Assembly (NCBI RefSeq): GCF_008274625.1
Contig: NZ_VTRU01000009.1
Span: 54,280-118,279 of the forward strand
Origin: Chryseobacterium panacisoli
Lineage (GTDB): Bacteria > Bacteroidota > Bacteroidia > Flavobacteriales > Weeksellaceae
Length of the DNA stretch: 64,000 nucleotides
Direction: 5' to 3'
Position numbers and translations under genes: made by a program. The notes below the pieces were generated by a model that was not told the DNA's origin, did not search any database, and saw only the letters and a list, made by a program, of their open reading frames with translations. Below are positions 7,640 to 17,677 of this stretch, piece by piece (positions within the stretch are counted from its first letter, which is position 1; each line of letters starts with the position of its first letter).

Positions 7640-10600
7640 ATGAAATTATTTTCATCATTGATGTTATCCTTGTGTTCAGTATGGGGATTTACACAGACCA
7701 TACTTTATCAGCCCGAATCTACCTCGCGGACGGTTCAGGATCCGCAAACGGTGGTCATGACACAAGGATTTTTTGCCAAATCAGATGTTTCAAATCCTTT
7801 TCTGGCAAAAATAGGCCCTGCTACGGAGAATCCGGGTGGAGGGCCCACAAATTCAAATGCAGGGGCTAATAACCCTAACGGGACTTCATCTCCTGCAGGC
7901 AAAAGTTTCCATGATACAAAAGGAAATATTGACGTAGCAGGTGGAGGTCAGCTTCAATTTACTTTGCCTATAGCTCTTCCTCCGGGCATAAAAAGTGTAG
8001 CTCCTCAAATTAATCTTGTTTATGCCAGCGGATCAGGAAACGGTATTGCAGGATACAGCTGGAACTTATCAGGAATTACTTCTATTTCAAGAATTGGAAA
8101 AAATATTGATAAGGATGGCGAACCAAAAGGTATTCAGTTAGATTATTCAGATTATTACAGTTTCAATGGGCAAAGATTGATCCTTAAGTCTGGAGAATAT
8201 GGCAAGGATGGGGCAGAATATGTTACCGAGAAATATTCCAATATTAAAATAAAATCTGTAGGTACCTATGGTATCGACGGGCAAGATGCGGGGCCAGCCC
8301 ATTTTGAAGTTACTTTTGAGGATGGCTCACAAGCTTGGTATGGTAAAAATGAAGGAGGATTTAGAGGAAGTGTTGTCGTAACTACTCCTTTAGAGTACAA
8401 TATTGTAAAATGGAAAGATGCACAAGGAAATTACATTAGCTATAGCTATGAATCTGACTCTGATACCGGAGGATTCAGAACCTCTAATCGTGTCATGCGG
8501 ATATCCACAATAGCATGGGGAGGAAATGAAACGCTCAATAAACCTCATTTTAACTTAATTGAATTTACTTATAATGACAGAGGTATAGTAGAAGAATCCT
8601 ATGTACAGGGATTGAGACACACACAAAGTAAAATCTTATCAGAGGTTAAAGTCAATTCAAACGGTAGTCAGTTTAAAAGATATGTTATTGAGTATGTTAA
8701 TAATGATACTAAGTATAGATTTGTTAATAAAATAACAGAATATAACGCTAATAATGAGCCGGCAAATCCTGTAACTTTTGAAAATGAATCATCTCCGCAG
8801 TCATCAAATATGTTTAATCAGAATTCCAGATTTGATGAAATTTATGGAGATGGTGTTATTTCGGGAGATTTTAATGGAGATGGAAAATTAGATTTTGTAA
8901 AAAAGAATACATTAATGCTTAGCAGGCTTGATGGAAATTCAACATTTTTCACCGTACAGTACGCAGGAACGGCAGTATCAAAAGGATCTTTTTTGAAGAA
9001 CGGAAAGTTTAGCCCAAAAGATGTTTTGTATACTTTATCGGATAATGAACCGGATGGAAAAACCAGACTTAAAATTTATGATTTTAATGGGACCAACTTT
9101 GAAGAGATTACCTCCAAAGAGTTAGATTTCTCACCCTATAATTTTAGCAGTACTGAAGGGTACACTCCTATATATGGTGTATCTAATCCATTAGTGGCAG
9201 GTACCTCTACTTTAAAATTCCTGGAAGGTGATTTCAATGGTGATGGAATATCGGAGTTTATTATTTCTACCTTGAAAATGGTACAGGAAGAAATATGGGG
9301 TATGGACTGGAACGGGTATCCTGAGCTTCAGGGAGCCGAAATTATTGGAAATGAGATTTTTGATTTTTATTTTGATCCGCTGTCAGGAACTCTAAAAAGA
9401 GTAAATCTGCCTTTAAGTGATTACAGCAAATATATAGGACCATATTTATTTACTGATCAATGGTATTATAAGCCAGTTCCAATTGGGGATTTTGATGGTG
9501 ACGGAAAAACAGATCTTATCAGCCTTCTTAATGGAACCAAGGTGTATTCCTTAAATAATGCTACAAAAGAATTTGAGCTGAAAGTACAATCACCGGCACA
9601 GATTTCAGTAAGAGGAGTGGCTTTACTAGGAGATTTTAATGGTGACGGAAAAACGGATGTGATGTCTCCGGTAGCGGAAGATTCCGCAGACTGGAAAATG
9701 TTTATTTCTACAGGTAAAGGGGTTGCGGAATACTATTATTCAAATCTGACTCTCTATAAACCTGAACATACCGGAGCTCCTACTAAGCGAAGACAAACAT
9801 TAAGAAATTATTTTACCCCTGACCTGAATAAAGACGGGAAAAGTGATTTTCTTCATTTTCAGTCTGAAGTATGGTTCAGAGAATGGGCAATTAATAACCC
9901 GGATTCAAGCTACGGATTCGTTTATTTCAGAAATGATGGTGCTGACAGTACCGGTAAACCAATATTTACCACAGCATATAATCTTGCCTCTAAGGAAGAA
10001 ACAGCATGGGGAGATAAGAACGATGAAGATATTAACTATTCTAATTATGGAGAACATTATTTTCCACTCATAGGAAGCTTCCGACTTTCACAGCTCAATA
10101 CTGATTTTGCTATTATCCATAAAACCAAACTTATCACATGGGATTTAGGAGGTAAGCTGGATAAGATGGCAAGAATAAAGTCTATTACACAAGGTGGAAT
10201 CAAAACAGACATAGAATATTCTCCTCTGATCAACGAAGGAAATATTTACAAATCTTATCTCGATACCAATCCTGTAAGTTATCCTTATATCAATGTTAGG
10301 GAAAACCTGAATTATTATGTGGTTTCTAAACTGATCCAGGATCAAAGAAAGCAGGAATTCAGATACAGAGATCTGATCGGTCATTTGAATGGTAAGGGGA
10401 TGATCGGTTTTAGGCAAACGGCCCAATCAACATTTTTTGCCAATGGTTTTGAAAATACAAAAATCTGGACCGGCTCAGAATTGATGCCTTTAAATGAAGG
10501 TCTGCCATATAAAGACTGGTCTGTCAGAACGTATGATGAAAATAAAATTTTCCCGGCAGATATTACTGAAAATAATACACAGTTATTGTCATTTAAACAA

Positions 10601-13600
10601 TATGATTATAAAATTGACAAAATTCTGAATGGGCAGGTTGTAACAGCAGCAGTAGCTGATGCAAATAAAGCTAAAGTCATTACAGCCATTGTTCCAGGTA
10701 ACACAAAATCTAAGGATTTCTTAACCGGAACAGTGATAACCGGAAATGTAACGTATGGAGACTATTATCTTCCAAAACAAAGTATTTCTAATGTTAATAA
10801 TGGATTGGCAATTACCACTTCTACATTTGATTATTACCATAATCCGTCTGGTGTTGGTGCAAATTACTATATAGGGCGTCCAAAATTAAAGGATAATGTA
10901 ACTCAGGCATATGGTGATAGTAAAGCCAGTAAAGAGGAATATGGCTATGACAATAATTTATTAAAAACTTTAAAAACCTGGAACAGGGATAATACTGCTT
11001 ACTTAGTTGAAACCTATAATTATGACAGCTTTGGGAATCTTACTGAAAAAAACATCACAAACAGTACCGATTCGCAAACACAAACTACTAAAACAGGTTA
11101 TGAACCACAAGGTAGGTTTGTCAATAAAAAAACCGATAACCTTGGGCTGATTATCCAAATTGAATATAATAATTGGGGACAGGTTTTAACTCAGACAGAT
11201 CCTTTCGGGAACACTTTAGAAAATACATATGATAAGTGGGGAAAAATATTGACTTCTAAGAATAATTTAGGAGGAATGACAACCTATCAATATGACAGGG
11301 ACGATAATTCTAATATTATTAGTACTGAATACAATCCTGATGGAGGCATTTCAAAAAAATATACTAATAAACTGGGGCAGGAGTATAAGATAGCTACGAA
11401 AGCTTTTGGCCAGGGAAAATATGTGTCTCAGGAAACCCGGTATGATGTGTTAGGAAGAAAAACAATGGAATCTGATCCTTATTTTGAGGGGCAGGGAGCT
11501 GGTCTATGGAATACCATTGTTTATGATGATTCAGTGTTTCCTGCTAAAGCCACGGCTACTGCATCCAACGGGAAGCAAACAGAAACACTTGTTTCAGGGT
11601 CGACAACTACAATAAAGGAACTAAATGGATATCAGAGAACTACTTCTAAGATTTCTGATGCATTAGGAAATGTAGTTTCAAGTACGGATAAAGGAGGAAC
11701 CATACAGTTTGTTTATAATGCAGCCGGTGAACAGGTAAAAGCCCAGTACGGAGAAAATATTGTAACAACCAAGTATGATGGCTGGGGAAGAAAGTCCGAA
11801 GTTAATGATCCTTCTAACGGCATTTACAAATATGAATATGACGGATTGGGGCAACCCAAAAAGATCATAAGTCCTAAAGGAACTAAGGAATATAAATACA
11901 ATGCTTTAGGACAGCTTATTTTAAATAAAGAACTTTCAGTAGCTGACGGGGGCAAGGCAACAGATAAGACCATATCTTTTACCTATGACAATAAGGGAAG
12001 GCTGGCCTCAAAATCAGGAACGTCTAATGGAATGCCATATAGTTCTGCCATTTCTTATGATCCTCAGGGAAGAATAGTTTCCTCTTCCGAAAGCAGCAAC
12101 GGAAAATATTTTATTCAGAAAGGAATTACATACGACGATAAAGCAAGAGTAATTTCCTATGAAAAACAGTTATATTCTTCCGGTGTTCTGACGAAAGTAC
12201 AAATAGAAAACGTATACAGCGCATGGAATGGTGAGTTATCTCAAGTAAAAGATAAAAGTTCCGGAAAAATATTATCTCAACTTAATGAAACAAATGCCAA
12301 AGGCCAGATTCTGAAAGCTAAATTAGGAGCAGCGGAGATAACGAATACTTATGATACCAACGGTTTTTTAAGTACTACTAATCACTCTTCACAAGTTAAA
12401 CCAAGTATTTTACAGCTTTCTTATTCTTTTGATGCTATTAAAAATGAATTAAAAAGCAGAACTACAGGTGGTGATTTTAATATCGTGGAGTCCTTTGATT
12501 ATGATAGCAATAACCGATTGATCAATTGGACAGACCCCGTTACAGGTATAAAGCCTGCATCAAACAGAAATGTATATGACGTTAAAGGTAGAATTGTAGA
12601 AAATGACCAGGTAGGTAAGATTAAATTTGAAAACTCTTCAAAGGTCTATCAGGCTACGGGGATGACCCTTAATGCAGCAGGGACGCAAAATTATAACAAT
12701 GATTTGATTCAAAGTATTGTTTATAATGAAAACAATGATCCTGTATTTATTGATGGAATGAAGGGAGATGTTGCTTTTCAGTATGGTCTGACAGACATGA
12801 GGCAGAGAGTTACCTATGGAGGTAATTTCAATCCTGATGAAGAAGGTAAGTTTACCAAATATTATAGTGAGGACGGAAGCTATGAAATATTGAAAAATAA
12901 TGCTACAGGAAAAGAAAAGCATATTTTGTATATAGGAGGAACACCCTATGAAAGCAACATTGTATTTTTAAAAGATTTTACAGAGAATGCTGGATCTTAT
13001 AAATTTTTGCATAAAGATCATCTGGGGAGTATTTTGGCTATAAGTAATGAAGCAGGAAATAAATTAGAGCAGCGGCATTTTGACGCCTGGGGTAATTTCA
13101 CTCATTTGCAGATAGGAAATGGCCCGGTTATTACAGATAAAAATAGTATTGACAATTCTTCTCTGCTTATAGATCGTGGATATACCAGCCATGAATATTT
13201 TGCAGAAGTAGGAATCATCCATATGAACGGAAGGTTATACGATCCACTATTAAGAAGATTTTTAAATGCTGATGAAAATATTCAGGATCCATATAATACC
13301 CAAAACTATAATAAGTATGGATACGTAATGAATAACCCACTGCTCTATAATGACCCGAGTGGAGAATTTGTTTGGTGGGTACCAGCAGTAGTGGCTATAG
13401 TTTCAGAGTTTTTTACGATGTACTATACACAGACTCCCTTTGATCCCATGCGTTTTGCCGGCAGTCTGGCCATGTCTTATGCAAGTGCCGGACTTGCTGG
13501 GCAGATAGGAGATGTATTTAAAATTGCTTCAGTAATTAATACATTGGGACCCACAGGAACTATTCTGGCCAGAGCAGGAGCTCATGCTCTGACACAAGGG

Positions 13601-14407
13601 CTCTTATCTTATGTACAGGGAGGAAACTTCTGGAGTGGTGCATTAAGTGGCGCATTTTCCAGTGCTTCCAGTGATTTATTAGAAATGGCGACAAGTAATG
13701 TAGGATCAAATAACATCCTGAGAAGTGACGGCTTTGCATTATTTAATGGAGCGATAAGTGGTGGTGTAGGTGCTGTACTTGGAGGTGGAAACTTCTGGAT
13801 GGGAGCCGGACAAGGGTTGATTGTTACAGGATTTAATTTCCTTGCTCATAAGATTGAAGAAAATAATCTGATCCGAAAAGCTTTTGAGGATCCTGATGGA
13901 AAACCAGCCGAGAATATGGAAAGTGTAAAAGATGCCTATGGAAAAGTTAAAAAATTATTTACCAAAGCCATGTTGGCGGCAGTAAAAGCCGTTCCTATCA
14001 GCGATATTAAACTGGATTTAGAAAATAATATTAATCCGAATGATGACTTTGCGGCCGATACACGATGGGGAGAAAAAACAGTTTTTACCACTAAAGGAGT
14101 AAAAGGTAAAGTATTGAGTGTTGAAATATCAGGAAAAATAGTAATAACTTTGTTTAAAGGTTCTTTTTCTAGCTGGGTAAATTTAGGAAAAAGTATATTG
14201 CATGAATATTATCATGTAGCTGATATGAGATCACAGGCATATAAAACCCAGTATATTAAGACAGTGAATACTTATAAAGATACTGAAACAATAACTGGCA
14301 GTTTAACCGATTGGTCTGAAGACAGAGCATTTAAATTTATTTTTAGTCTTGGTGATACAACAAGTGTATACAAAGATTATAAACATTTATATCATAAAAA
14401 GAAATAA
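7640..14407 (+). CDS. Giant SpvB/FG-GAP/RHS protein with C-terminal HExxH metallopeptidase-like toxin domain
   Basis: 2255 residues. Signal peptide MKLFSSLMLSLCSVWGFTQ; SpvB-type N-terminal domain (GGGQLQFTLPIALPPG near 101, YSWNLSGI). Five FG-GAP/VCBS calcium-loop motifs begin near residues 409, 530, 616, 664 and 727 (for example DFNGDGKTD). YD repeats run from about 1090 to 1830, and the RHS core (GRLYDPLLRRFLNADE ... NNPLLYNDPSGE) spans 1860-1907. After the core comes a Gly/Ala/Ser-rich hydrophobic stretch with repeated GGNFW motifs, then a unique C-terminus containing LHEYYHVAD (HEYYH at 2188-2192) and a possible third zinc ligand Glu2227 in WSEDRAF. Known RHS/polymorphic toxins encapsulate a C-terminal effector in the YD-repeat shell. 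That this tip is an active metallopeptidase is inferred. The next gene overlaps by one base, as toxin-immunity pairs often do. Confidence 0.88.
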   Translation: MKLFSSLMLSLCSVWGFTQTILYQPESTSRTVQDPQTVVMTQGFFAKSDVSNPFLAKIGPATENPGGGPTNSNAGANNPNGTSSPAGKSFHDTKGNIDVAGGGQLQFTLPIALPPGIKSVAPQINLVYASGSGNGIAGYSWNLSGITSISRIGKNIDKDGEPKGIQLDYSDYYSFNGQRLILKSGEYGKDGAEYVTEKYSNIKIKSVGTYGIDGQDAGPAHFEVTFEDGSQAWYGKNEGGFRGSVVVTTPLEYNIVKWKDAQGNYISYSYESDSDTGGFRTSNRVMRISTIAWGGNETLNKPHFNLIEFTYNDRGIVEESYVQGLRHTQSKILSEVKVNSNGSQFKRYVIEYVNNDTKYRFVNKITEYNANNEPANPVTFENESSPQSSNMFNQNSRFDEIYGDGVISGDFNGDGKLDFVKKNTLMLSRLDGNSTFFTVQYAGTAVSKGSFLKNGKFSPKDVLYTLSDNEPDGKTRLKIYDFNGTNFEEITSKELDFSPYNFSSTEGYTPIYGVSNPLVAGTSTLKFLEGDFNGDGISEFIISTLKMVQEEIWGMDWNGYPELQGAEIIGNEIFDFYFDPLSGTLKRVNLPLSDYSKYIGPYLFTDQWYYKPVPIGDFDGDGKTDLISLLNGTKVYSLNNATKEFELKVQSPAQISVRGVALLGDFNGDGKTDVMSPVAEDSADWKMFISTGKGVAEYYYSNLTLYKPEHTGAPTKRRQTLRNYFTPDLNKDGKSDFLHFQSEVWFREWAINNPDSSYGFVYFRNDGADSTGKPIFTTAYNLASKEETAWGDKNDEDINYSNYGEHYFPLIGSFRLSQLNTDFAIIHKTKLITWDLGGKLDKMARIKSITQGGIKTDIEYSPLINEGNIYKSYLDTNPVSYPYINVRENLNYYVVSKLIQDQRKQEFRYRDLIGHLNGKGMIGFRQTAQSTFFANGFENTKIWTGSELMPLNEGLPYKDWSVRTYDENKIFPADITENNTQLLSFKQYDYKIDKILNGQVVTAAVADANKAKVITAIVPGNTKSKDFLTGTVITGNVTYGDYYLPKQSISNVNNGLAITTSTFDYYHNPSGVGANYYIGRPKLKDNVTQAYGDSKASKEEYGYDNNLLKTLKTWNRDNTAYLVETYNYDSFGNLTEKNITNSTDSQTQTTKTGYEPQGRFVNKKTDNLGLIIQIEYNNWGQVLTQTDPFGNTLENTYDKWGKILTSKNNLGGMTTYQYDRDDNSNIISTEYNPDGGISKKYTNKLGQEYKIATKAFGQGKYVSQETRYDVLGRKTMESDPYFEGQGAGLWNTIVYDDSVFPAKATATASNGKQTETLVSGSTTTIKELNGYQRTTSKISDALGNVVSSTDKGGTIQFVYNAAGEQVKAQYGENIVTTKYDGWGRKSEVNDPSNGIYKYEYDGLGQPKKIISPKGTKEYKYNALGQLILNKELSVADGGKATDKTISFTYDNKGRLASKSGTSNGMPYSSAISYDPQGRIVSSSESSNGKYFIQKGITYDDKARVISYEKQLYSSGVLTKVQIENVYSAWNGELSQVKDKSSGKILSQLNETNAKGQILKAKLGAAEITNTYDTNGFLSTTNHSSQVKPSILQLSYSFDAIKNELKSRTTGGDFNIVESFDYDSNNRLINWTDPVTGIKPASNRNVYDVKGRIVENDQVGKIKFENSSKVYQATGMTLNAAGTQNYNNDLIQSIVYNENNDPVFIDGMKGDVAFQYGLTDMRQRVTYGGNFNPDEEGKFTKYYSEDGSYEILKNNATGKEKHILYIGGTPYESNIVFLKDFTENAGSYKFLHKDHLGSILAISNEAGNKLEQRHFDAWGNFTHLQIGNGPVITDKNSIDNSSLLIDRGYTSHEYFAEVGIIHMNGRLYDPLLRRFLNADENIQDPYNTQNYNKYGYVMNNPLLYNDPSGEFVWWVPAVVAIVSEFFTMYYTQTPFDPMRFAGSLAMSYASAGLAGQIGDVFKIASVINTLGPTGTILARAGAHALTQGLLSYVQGGNFWSGALSGAFSSASSDLLEMATSNVGSNNILRSDGFALFNGAISGGVGAVLGGGNFWMGAGQGLIVTGFNFLAHKIEENNLIRKAFEDPDGKPAENMESVKDAYGKVKKLFTKAMLAAVKAVPISDIKLDLENNINPNDDFAADTRWGEKTVFTTKGVKGKVLSVEISGKIVITLFKGSFSSWVNLGKSILHEYYHVADMRSQAYKTQYIKTVNTYKDTETITGSLTDWSEDRAFKFIFSLGDTTSVYKDYKHLYHKKK

Positions 14408-14973
14408 TGAGAACATTATGTTTACTATTAATCAGTAATTGGCTATTTGCTCAATCTGTAAGTATTAATGCAAAACAATTAAGTCTGTCAAAGATTTTAG
14501 TGAGTATTAAAAATACAAGCCAGACTGAAACGATTAAGCTGGTAGCAGATAATAGAGCTTTAGTATACTCTTGTGATTATAAAAATAGATGGCCGTCACT
14601 CAGTAATTTTGCAAGATTGGCGATTTGTTTTGAGTATCCGAAAAATTATGATTATCAATCTAATATTGTACCCATGAGGCAAAGAGAAAAAATGTACGGA
14701 ATAAATCAGGATCTCTCTGCTTCAGAATATATTGCCCAGAATATAGTTGAGATTAAGCCTTTGGAGAAAAAAGAAATCATTTATAATGTTTCCGATTTTA
14801 ATAATAGCTTAGTCTTTAAGAAAAAGAAAAAATTTACAGTGAGGCCCAAGATTATATACTTTGGAGAGCATATAGAAAAATATAGAAACTCCTCAGAGAT
14901 AAAAGAAAAATATTTCAACAAAAATATTTCATCTAATACTTTTGACCTAAATACCTATTTTTTTAAACCATAG
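14407..14973 (+). CDS. Small exported protein, candidate immunity protein for the RHS toxin
   Basis: 188 residues, family not recognised. It begins MRTLCLLLISNWLFAQ, a short signal peptide, so the mature protein would be periplasmic or surface located. The body is a beta-type domain (SINAKQLSLSKILVSIKNTS; KPLEKKEIIYNVSDF) reminiscent of immunoglobulin-like intracellular or periplasmic inhibitors, with a lysine-rich patch (KKKKKF). Its start codon overlaps the RHS stop (TAATG), implying coupled translation, and a terminator closes the unit right after it. A cognate inhibitor protecting the producer's periplasm from the HEYYH domain is the best guess. The alternative is an unrelated exported protein. 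Confidence 0.65.
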   Translation: MRTLCLLLISNWLFAQSVSINAKQLSLSKILVSIKNTSQTETIKLVADNRALVYSCDYKNRWPSLSNFARLAICFEYPKNYDYQSNIVPMRQREKMYGINQDLSASEYIAQNIVEIKPLEKKEIIYNVSDFNNSLVFKKKKKFTVRPKIIYFGEHIEKYRNSSEIKEKYFNKNISSNTFDLNTYFFKP

Positions 14974-15004
14974 ATAGTCAATATTAGAATTCATACTTAA
15001 AATC

Positions 15005-15036
15005 AAGCCCCCTTATGATTATCATAGGGGGCTTTT
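15005..15036 (+). terminator. Intrinsic terminator closing the RHS operon
   Basis: AAGCCCCCT pairs with AGGGGGCTT; after one bulged T the stem extends through ATGA/TCAT. A short TTTT run follows. Confidence 0.85.
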
Positions 15037-15120
15037 ATAATCAACTCTTCGTTAAATTTGTAACCTCAAAAATTCTGGTGAAACGATGAGTTTTTTGTTT
15101 TATAAAGCCCCGAAAAATCG

Positions 15121-15128
15121 TATTTTTG
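15121..15128 (+). promoter_or_regulatory. -7 promoter box of the polyprenyl synthase gene
   Basis: TATTTTTG, a perfect TAnnTTTG. Its last three bases (TTG, 15126-15128) are in frame with the gene and could be mistaken for a start codon. Transcription should begin a few bases further on, which leaves the ATG at 15147 as the start. Confidence 0.7.
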
Positions 15129-15146
15129 TTCAAATTAAAAGATTTT

Positions 15147-16118
15147 ATGGAATTTTTAGACAGATACCAGCAGATTGTTGCGGACGCCATCACTAAATAT
15201 ACTTTTAAAGATAAACCCTCGGAGCTGTATGACCCGATGAATTATATTATTTCCCACGGTGGAAAGCGTCTTCGTCCTATTATGGTGCTGATGGCTTGTG
15301 AGATGTTCGGCGGAGATCTTAAGCAGGCAATTAAGCCGGCATTGGCTATCGAGTTTTTCCATAATTTCACGCTGATCCATGATGATATTATGGATGAAGC
15401 GCCACTAAGAAGAAACAAACCCACCATTCATACTTTACATGGTCTAAATGTGGGAATTCTTTCCGGAGACGGATTGATGCTTAAAGCCTATAAGTTTTTT
15501 GAGGATCTTGAGCCTGAAATCTTTAAAGCATGTATCAGAATATTTACCCACACCGGGCTTCTGCTTTGTGAAGGACAGCAGTATGATATCAACTTTGAAA
15601 CTCAGAAAGACGTTACTTTTGATGATTACATCAGGATGATTACTTATAAAACAGGAGTTTTGAGTGCTTCATCATTTGAAATCGGAGCTTTGATTGCAAA
15701 AGCAGATTTTAAAGATGCTAAAGCTATTTTCAACTTCGGAAAACATATCGGAATTGCATTCCAGATTATGGATGATTACCTTGATGTATTCGGTGATCAG
15801 GCACAGTTTGGGAAAAAACATGCCGGAGATATTTACGAAAACAAAAAAACCGTTCTGTATTTGTTAGCAAGAGAACATGCTACCGATGAAGAAAGAAAAG
15901 AACTGGATTACTGGTATTCTAAAAAGACTGAAAATGTTGATAAAGTCTATGGAGTGGAAAAGATATTCAGAAGAACAAAAGTAGATGAAAAAGCATTACG
16001 TCTGATCGAAAAACATAATGAAATCGGGCAAAGCTATCTTCAGAAAATAGATGTTCCTGAAGAAAAGAAAAAACCTTTTATCGAACTGGCAAATTATTTG
16101 TTGAGAAGAGAAAGTTAA
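15147..16118 (+). CDS. Polyprenyl diphosphate synthase (trans-isoprenyl synthase family)
   Basis: 323 residues from the ATG at 15147; an in-frame TTG 21 bases earlier lies inside the -7 box and is rejected. Condenses isopentenyl diphosphate with an allylic diphosphate in the cytoplasm. Motifs: GGKRLRP near residue 33, the first aspartate-rich motif DDIMDEAPLRR near 80, GDGLMLKAYKFF, and the second aspartate-rich motif DDYLDVFGD near residue 207. Both Asp clusters bind the Mg-diphosphates. Chain length cannot be fixed by eye. Length and motifs fit medium- to long-chain synthases supplying quinone or carrier lipids, which the prenyl-phosphate pathway at 40802-44324 would need. Confidence 0.92.
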   Translation: MEFLDRYQQIVADAITKYTFKDKPSELYDPMNYIISHGGKRLRPIMVLMACEMFGGDLKQAIKPALAIEFFHNFTLIHDDIMDEAPLRRNKPTIHTLHGLNVGILSGDGLMLKAYKFFEDLEPEIFKACIRIFTHTGLLLCEGQQYDINFETQKDVTFDDYIRMITYKTGVLSASSFEIGALIAKADFKDAKAIFNFGKHIGIAFQIMDDYLDVFGDQAQFGKKHAGDIYENKKTVLYLLAREHATDEERKELDYWYSKKTENVDKVYGVEKIFRRTKVDEKALRLIEKHNEIGQSYLQKIDVPEEKKKPFIELANYLLRRES

Positions 16119-16193
16119 TAGAGGTAGTGGATGGTAGGTAGCAGGTAGCAGTATTTACCTGCGATCTATTTCCTGCAACCCAATCCCTATACA
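16119..16193 (+). repeat. Intergenic GGTAG-rich segment with a hairpin
   Basis: Low-complexity GTAGGTAGCAGGTAGCAG-type sequence. GCAGGTA (16141-16147) pairs with TACCTGC (16156-16162). It resembles the short dispersed intergenic repeats seen elsewhere in this window. It is too short and weak for a terminator without a T run. Confidence 0.4.
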
Positions 16194-17144
16194 ATGAAAT
16201 TCAGAACAGAAGTTGATATTCCTGCATCAGATAAAAAGATTGAGATTGAAGATAAAATATTTTCAATAGGTTCATGCTTTGCGTCTGAAATGACTGATTT
16301 ACTTCATGACGGACAGCTTCAGACCCTTAATAATCCTTTTGGGACGATATTTAATCCTTTTTCAATCAATAACGCTGTCAATAGATTACATGATTCTGCG
16401 TTTTATGAAGAAGAAGAACTGATTACCTATAATGAAGAATATATTTCTCTGGATCATCATACCAGTTTTGATACCCGGTATATTCATCAGACCTTAGATA
16501 AAATAAATGGAGCCATTGAAGCCGGGAATGCCTTTCTTCAGGAAGCCGACTGGATCATCATTACCTACGGATCATCATTTATCTATGAGTTTCTTCCCAA
16601 AAATAAGCTGGTGGCCAACTGTCACAAAATTCCACAAAAGTTTTTTGAGAAAAGACTGCTTTCCCATCAGGAGCTTACGAGTTCGATTTACCAGACGATT
16701 CTTGACCTTAAAGACATTTGTAAAGAAGGAGTACAGATTCTGTTTACTGTTTCCCCTGTAAGACATACCAAAGATGGAATGGTAGAAAACCAGTTAAGTA
16801 AATCCAAATTAATTACAGCTATCCACGAGTCTATTTCTCTCTTTGAAGACTGTCATTATCTGCCGGTTTATGAGATTTTGATGGATGACCTGCGGGACTA
16901 TCGTTTTTATAAAGAAGACATGATTCATCCTAGCACACAGGCGGTTAATTATATTTTTGAGAAATTTGGGAATGCTTATTTTTCAGTTGATACCCAGAAT
17001 TTTATTAAAGAAAACTTTAAGATTATTAAGGCACTCGAACATAAGACCAGTGACAAGAAAGATCCAAAGTTTATAGAATTCAGAGAGAAATTAGATCAAA
17101 GAATTGAAATTCAGCGGAAAAAGGTAAAACATAAAATATTTTAA
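16194..17144 (+). CDS. GSCFA domain-containing protein
   Basis: 316 residues, soluble, no signal peptide. It carries the name-giving motif in FSIGSCFASEMTDLL (about 23-37), followed by NPFGTIFNPFSI and, later, TYGSSFIYE, TVSPVRHTKDG and DMIHPSTQAVNYIFEKF. This pattern of Gly-Ser near the start and Asp/His near the end resembles an SGNH-type hydrolase fold, which suggests esterase-like chemistry; the exact substrate is not known for the family. The next gene starts immediately after its stop codon, so the two are probably cotranscribed. Confidence 0.9.
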   Translation: MKFRTEVDIPASDKKIEIEDKIFSIGSCFASEMTDLLHDGQLQTLNNPFGTIFNPFSINNAVNRLHDSAFYEEEELITYNEEYISLDHHTSFDTRYIHQTLDKINGAIEAGNAFLQEADWIIITYGSSFIYEFLPKNKLVANCHKIPQKFFEKRLLSHQELTSSIYQTILDLKDICKEGVQILFTVSPVRHTKDGMVENQLSKSKLITAIHESISLFEDCHYLPVYEILMDDLRDYRFYKEDMIHPSTQAVNYIFEKFGNAYFSVDTQNFIKENFKIIKALEHKTSDKKDPKFIEFREKLDQRIEIQRKKVKHKIF

Positions 17145-17672
17145 ATGCTTGATTTTACCAAAATTGATTATCTGAAGACCGGAAATGAAAGGCAGAAAAG
17201 AGCTTATGAAGTTCTTGCAAAACATCAGATTTTTGAAAAATTAAAAGATTATTCACCCATTTTAGCAGGAACTGTTCCCATTGAAATTGACATAGAAGGA
17301 AGTGATCTGGATCTTATTTTTGAGGTCGATTTAAGATTTGAAGAAGATTTTCTGGATGATTTAATGTTTAGCCGGTTTATTCCTTACGATGTTGAAACGA
17401 AAGTTGAATATCCGATCATAAATGGCGAAAAATGCATTACATTAAACTTTATGCTGGAAGAATTTCCCATTGAAATTTTCGGACAAAATAAGCCTACAAC
17501 ACAGCAAAACGCATATCTTCATATGGTTGCTGAATACAAAATATTACAGGAAAAAGGAGAAGAATTTAAACAAAAAATAATAGAACTTAAGAAACAAGGA
17601 GTAAAGACAGAACCTGCTTTCGGAATATTGCTGGGGCTTGAAAATCCTTACGAAGATCTATTGAAATTTTAA
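17145..17672 (+). CDS. DUF4269 protein (nucleotidyltransferase-fold)
   Basis: 175 residues. It has the motif LAGTVPIEIDIEGSDLDLIFEV (about 42-63), in which an aspartate pair (SDLDLI) replaces the G-S-x-D-x-D of polymerase-beta-type nucleotidyltransferases. A third acidic segment follows (EFPIEIFGQ). This is the DUF4269 pattern; biochemical function is unknown. It abuts the GSCFA stop directly and is followed after 5 bases by tatD, forming a compact three-gene unit. Only the family-level assignment is secure. Confidence 0.85.
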   Translation: MLDFTKIDYLKTGNERQKRAYEVLAKHQIFEKLKDYSPILAGTVPIEIDIEGSDLDLIFEVDLRFEEDFLDDLMFSRFIPYDVETKVEYPIINGEKCITLNFMLEEFPIEIFGQNKPTTQQNAYLHMVAEYKILQEKGEEFKQKIIELKKQGVKTEPAFGILLGLENPYEDLLKF

Positions 17673-17677
17673 ATAAA

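Noticed and set aside
8495..8510. ATATCCACA inside the RHS gene as a DnaA box
   Set aside because: One mismatch and inside coding sequence; expected by chance in AT-rich DNA.
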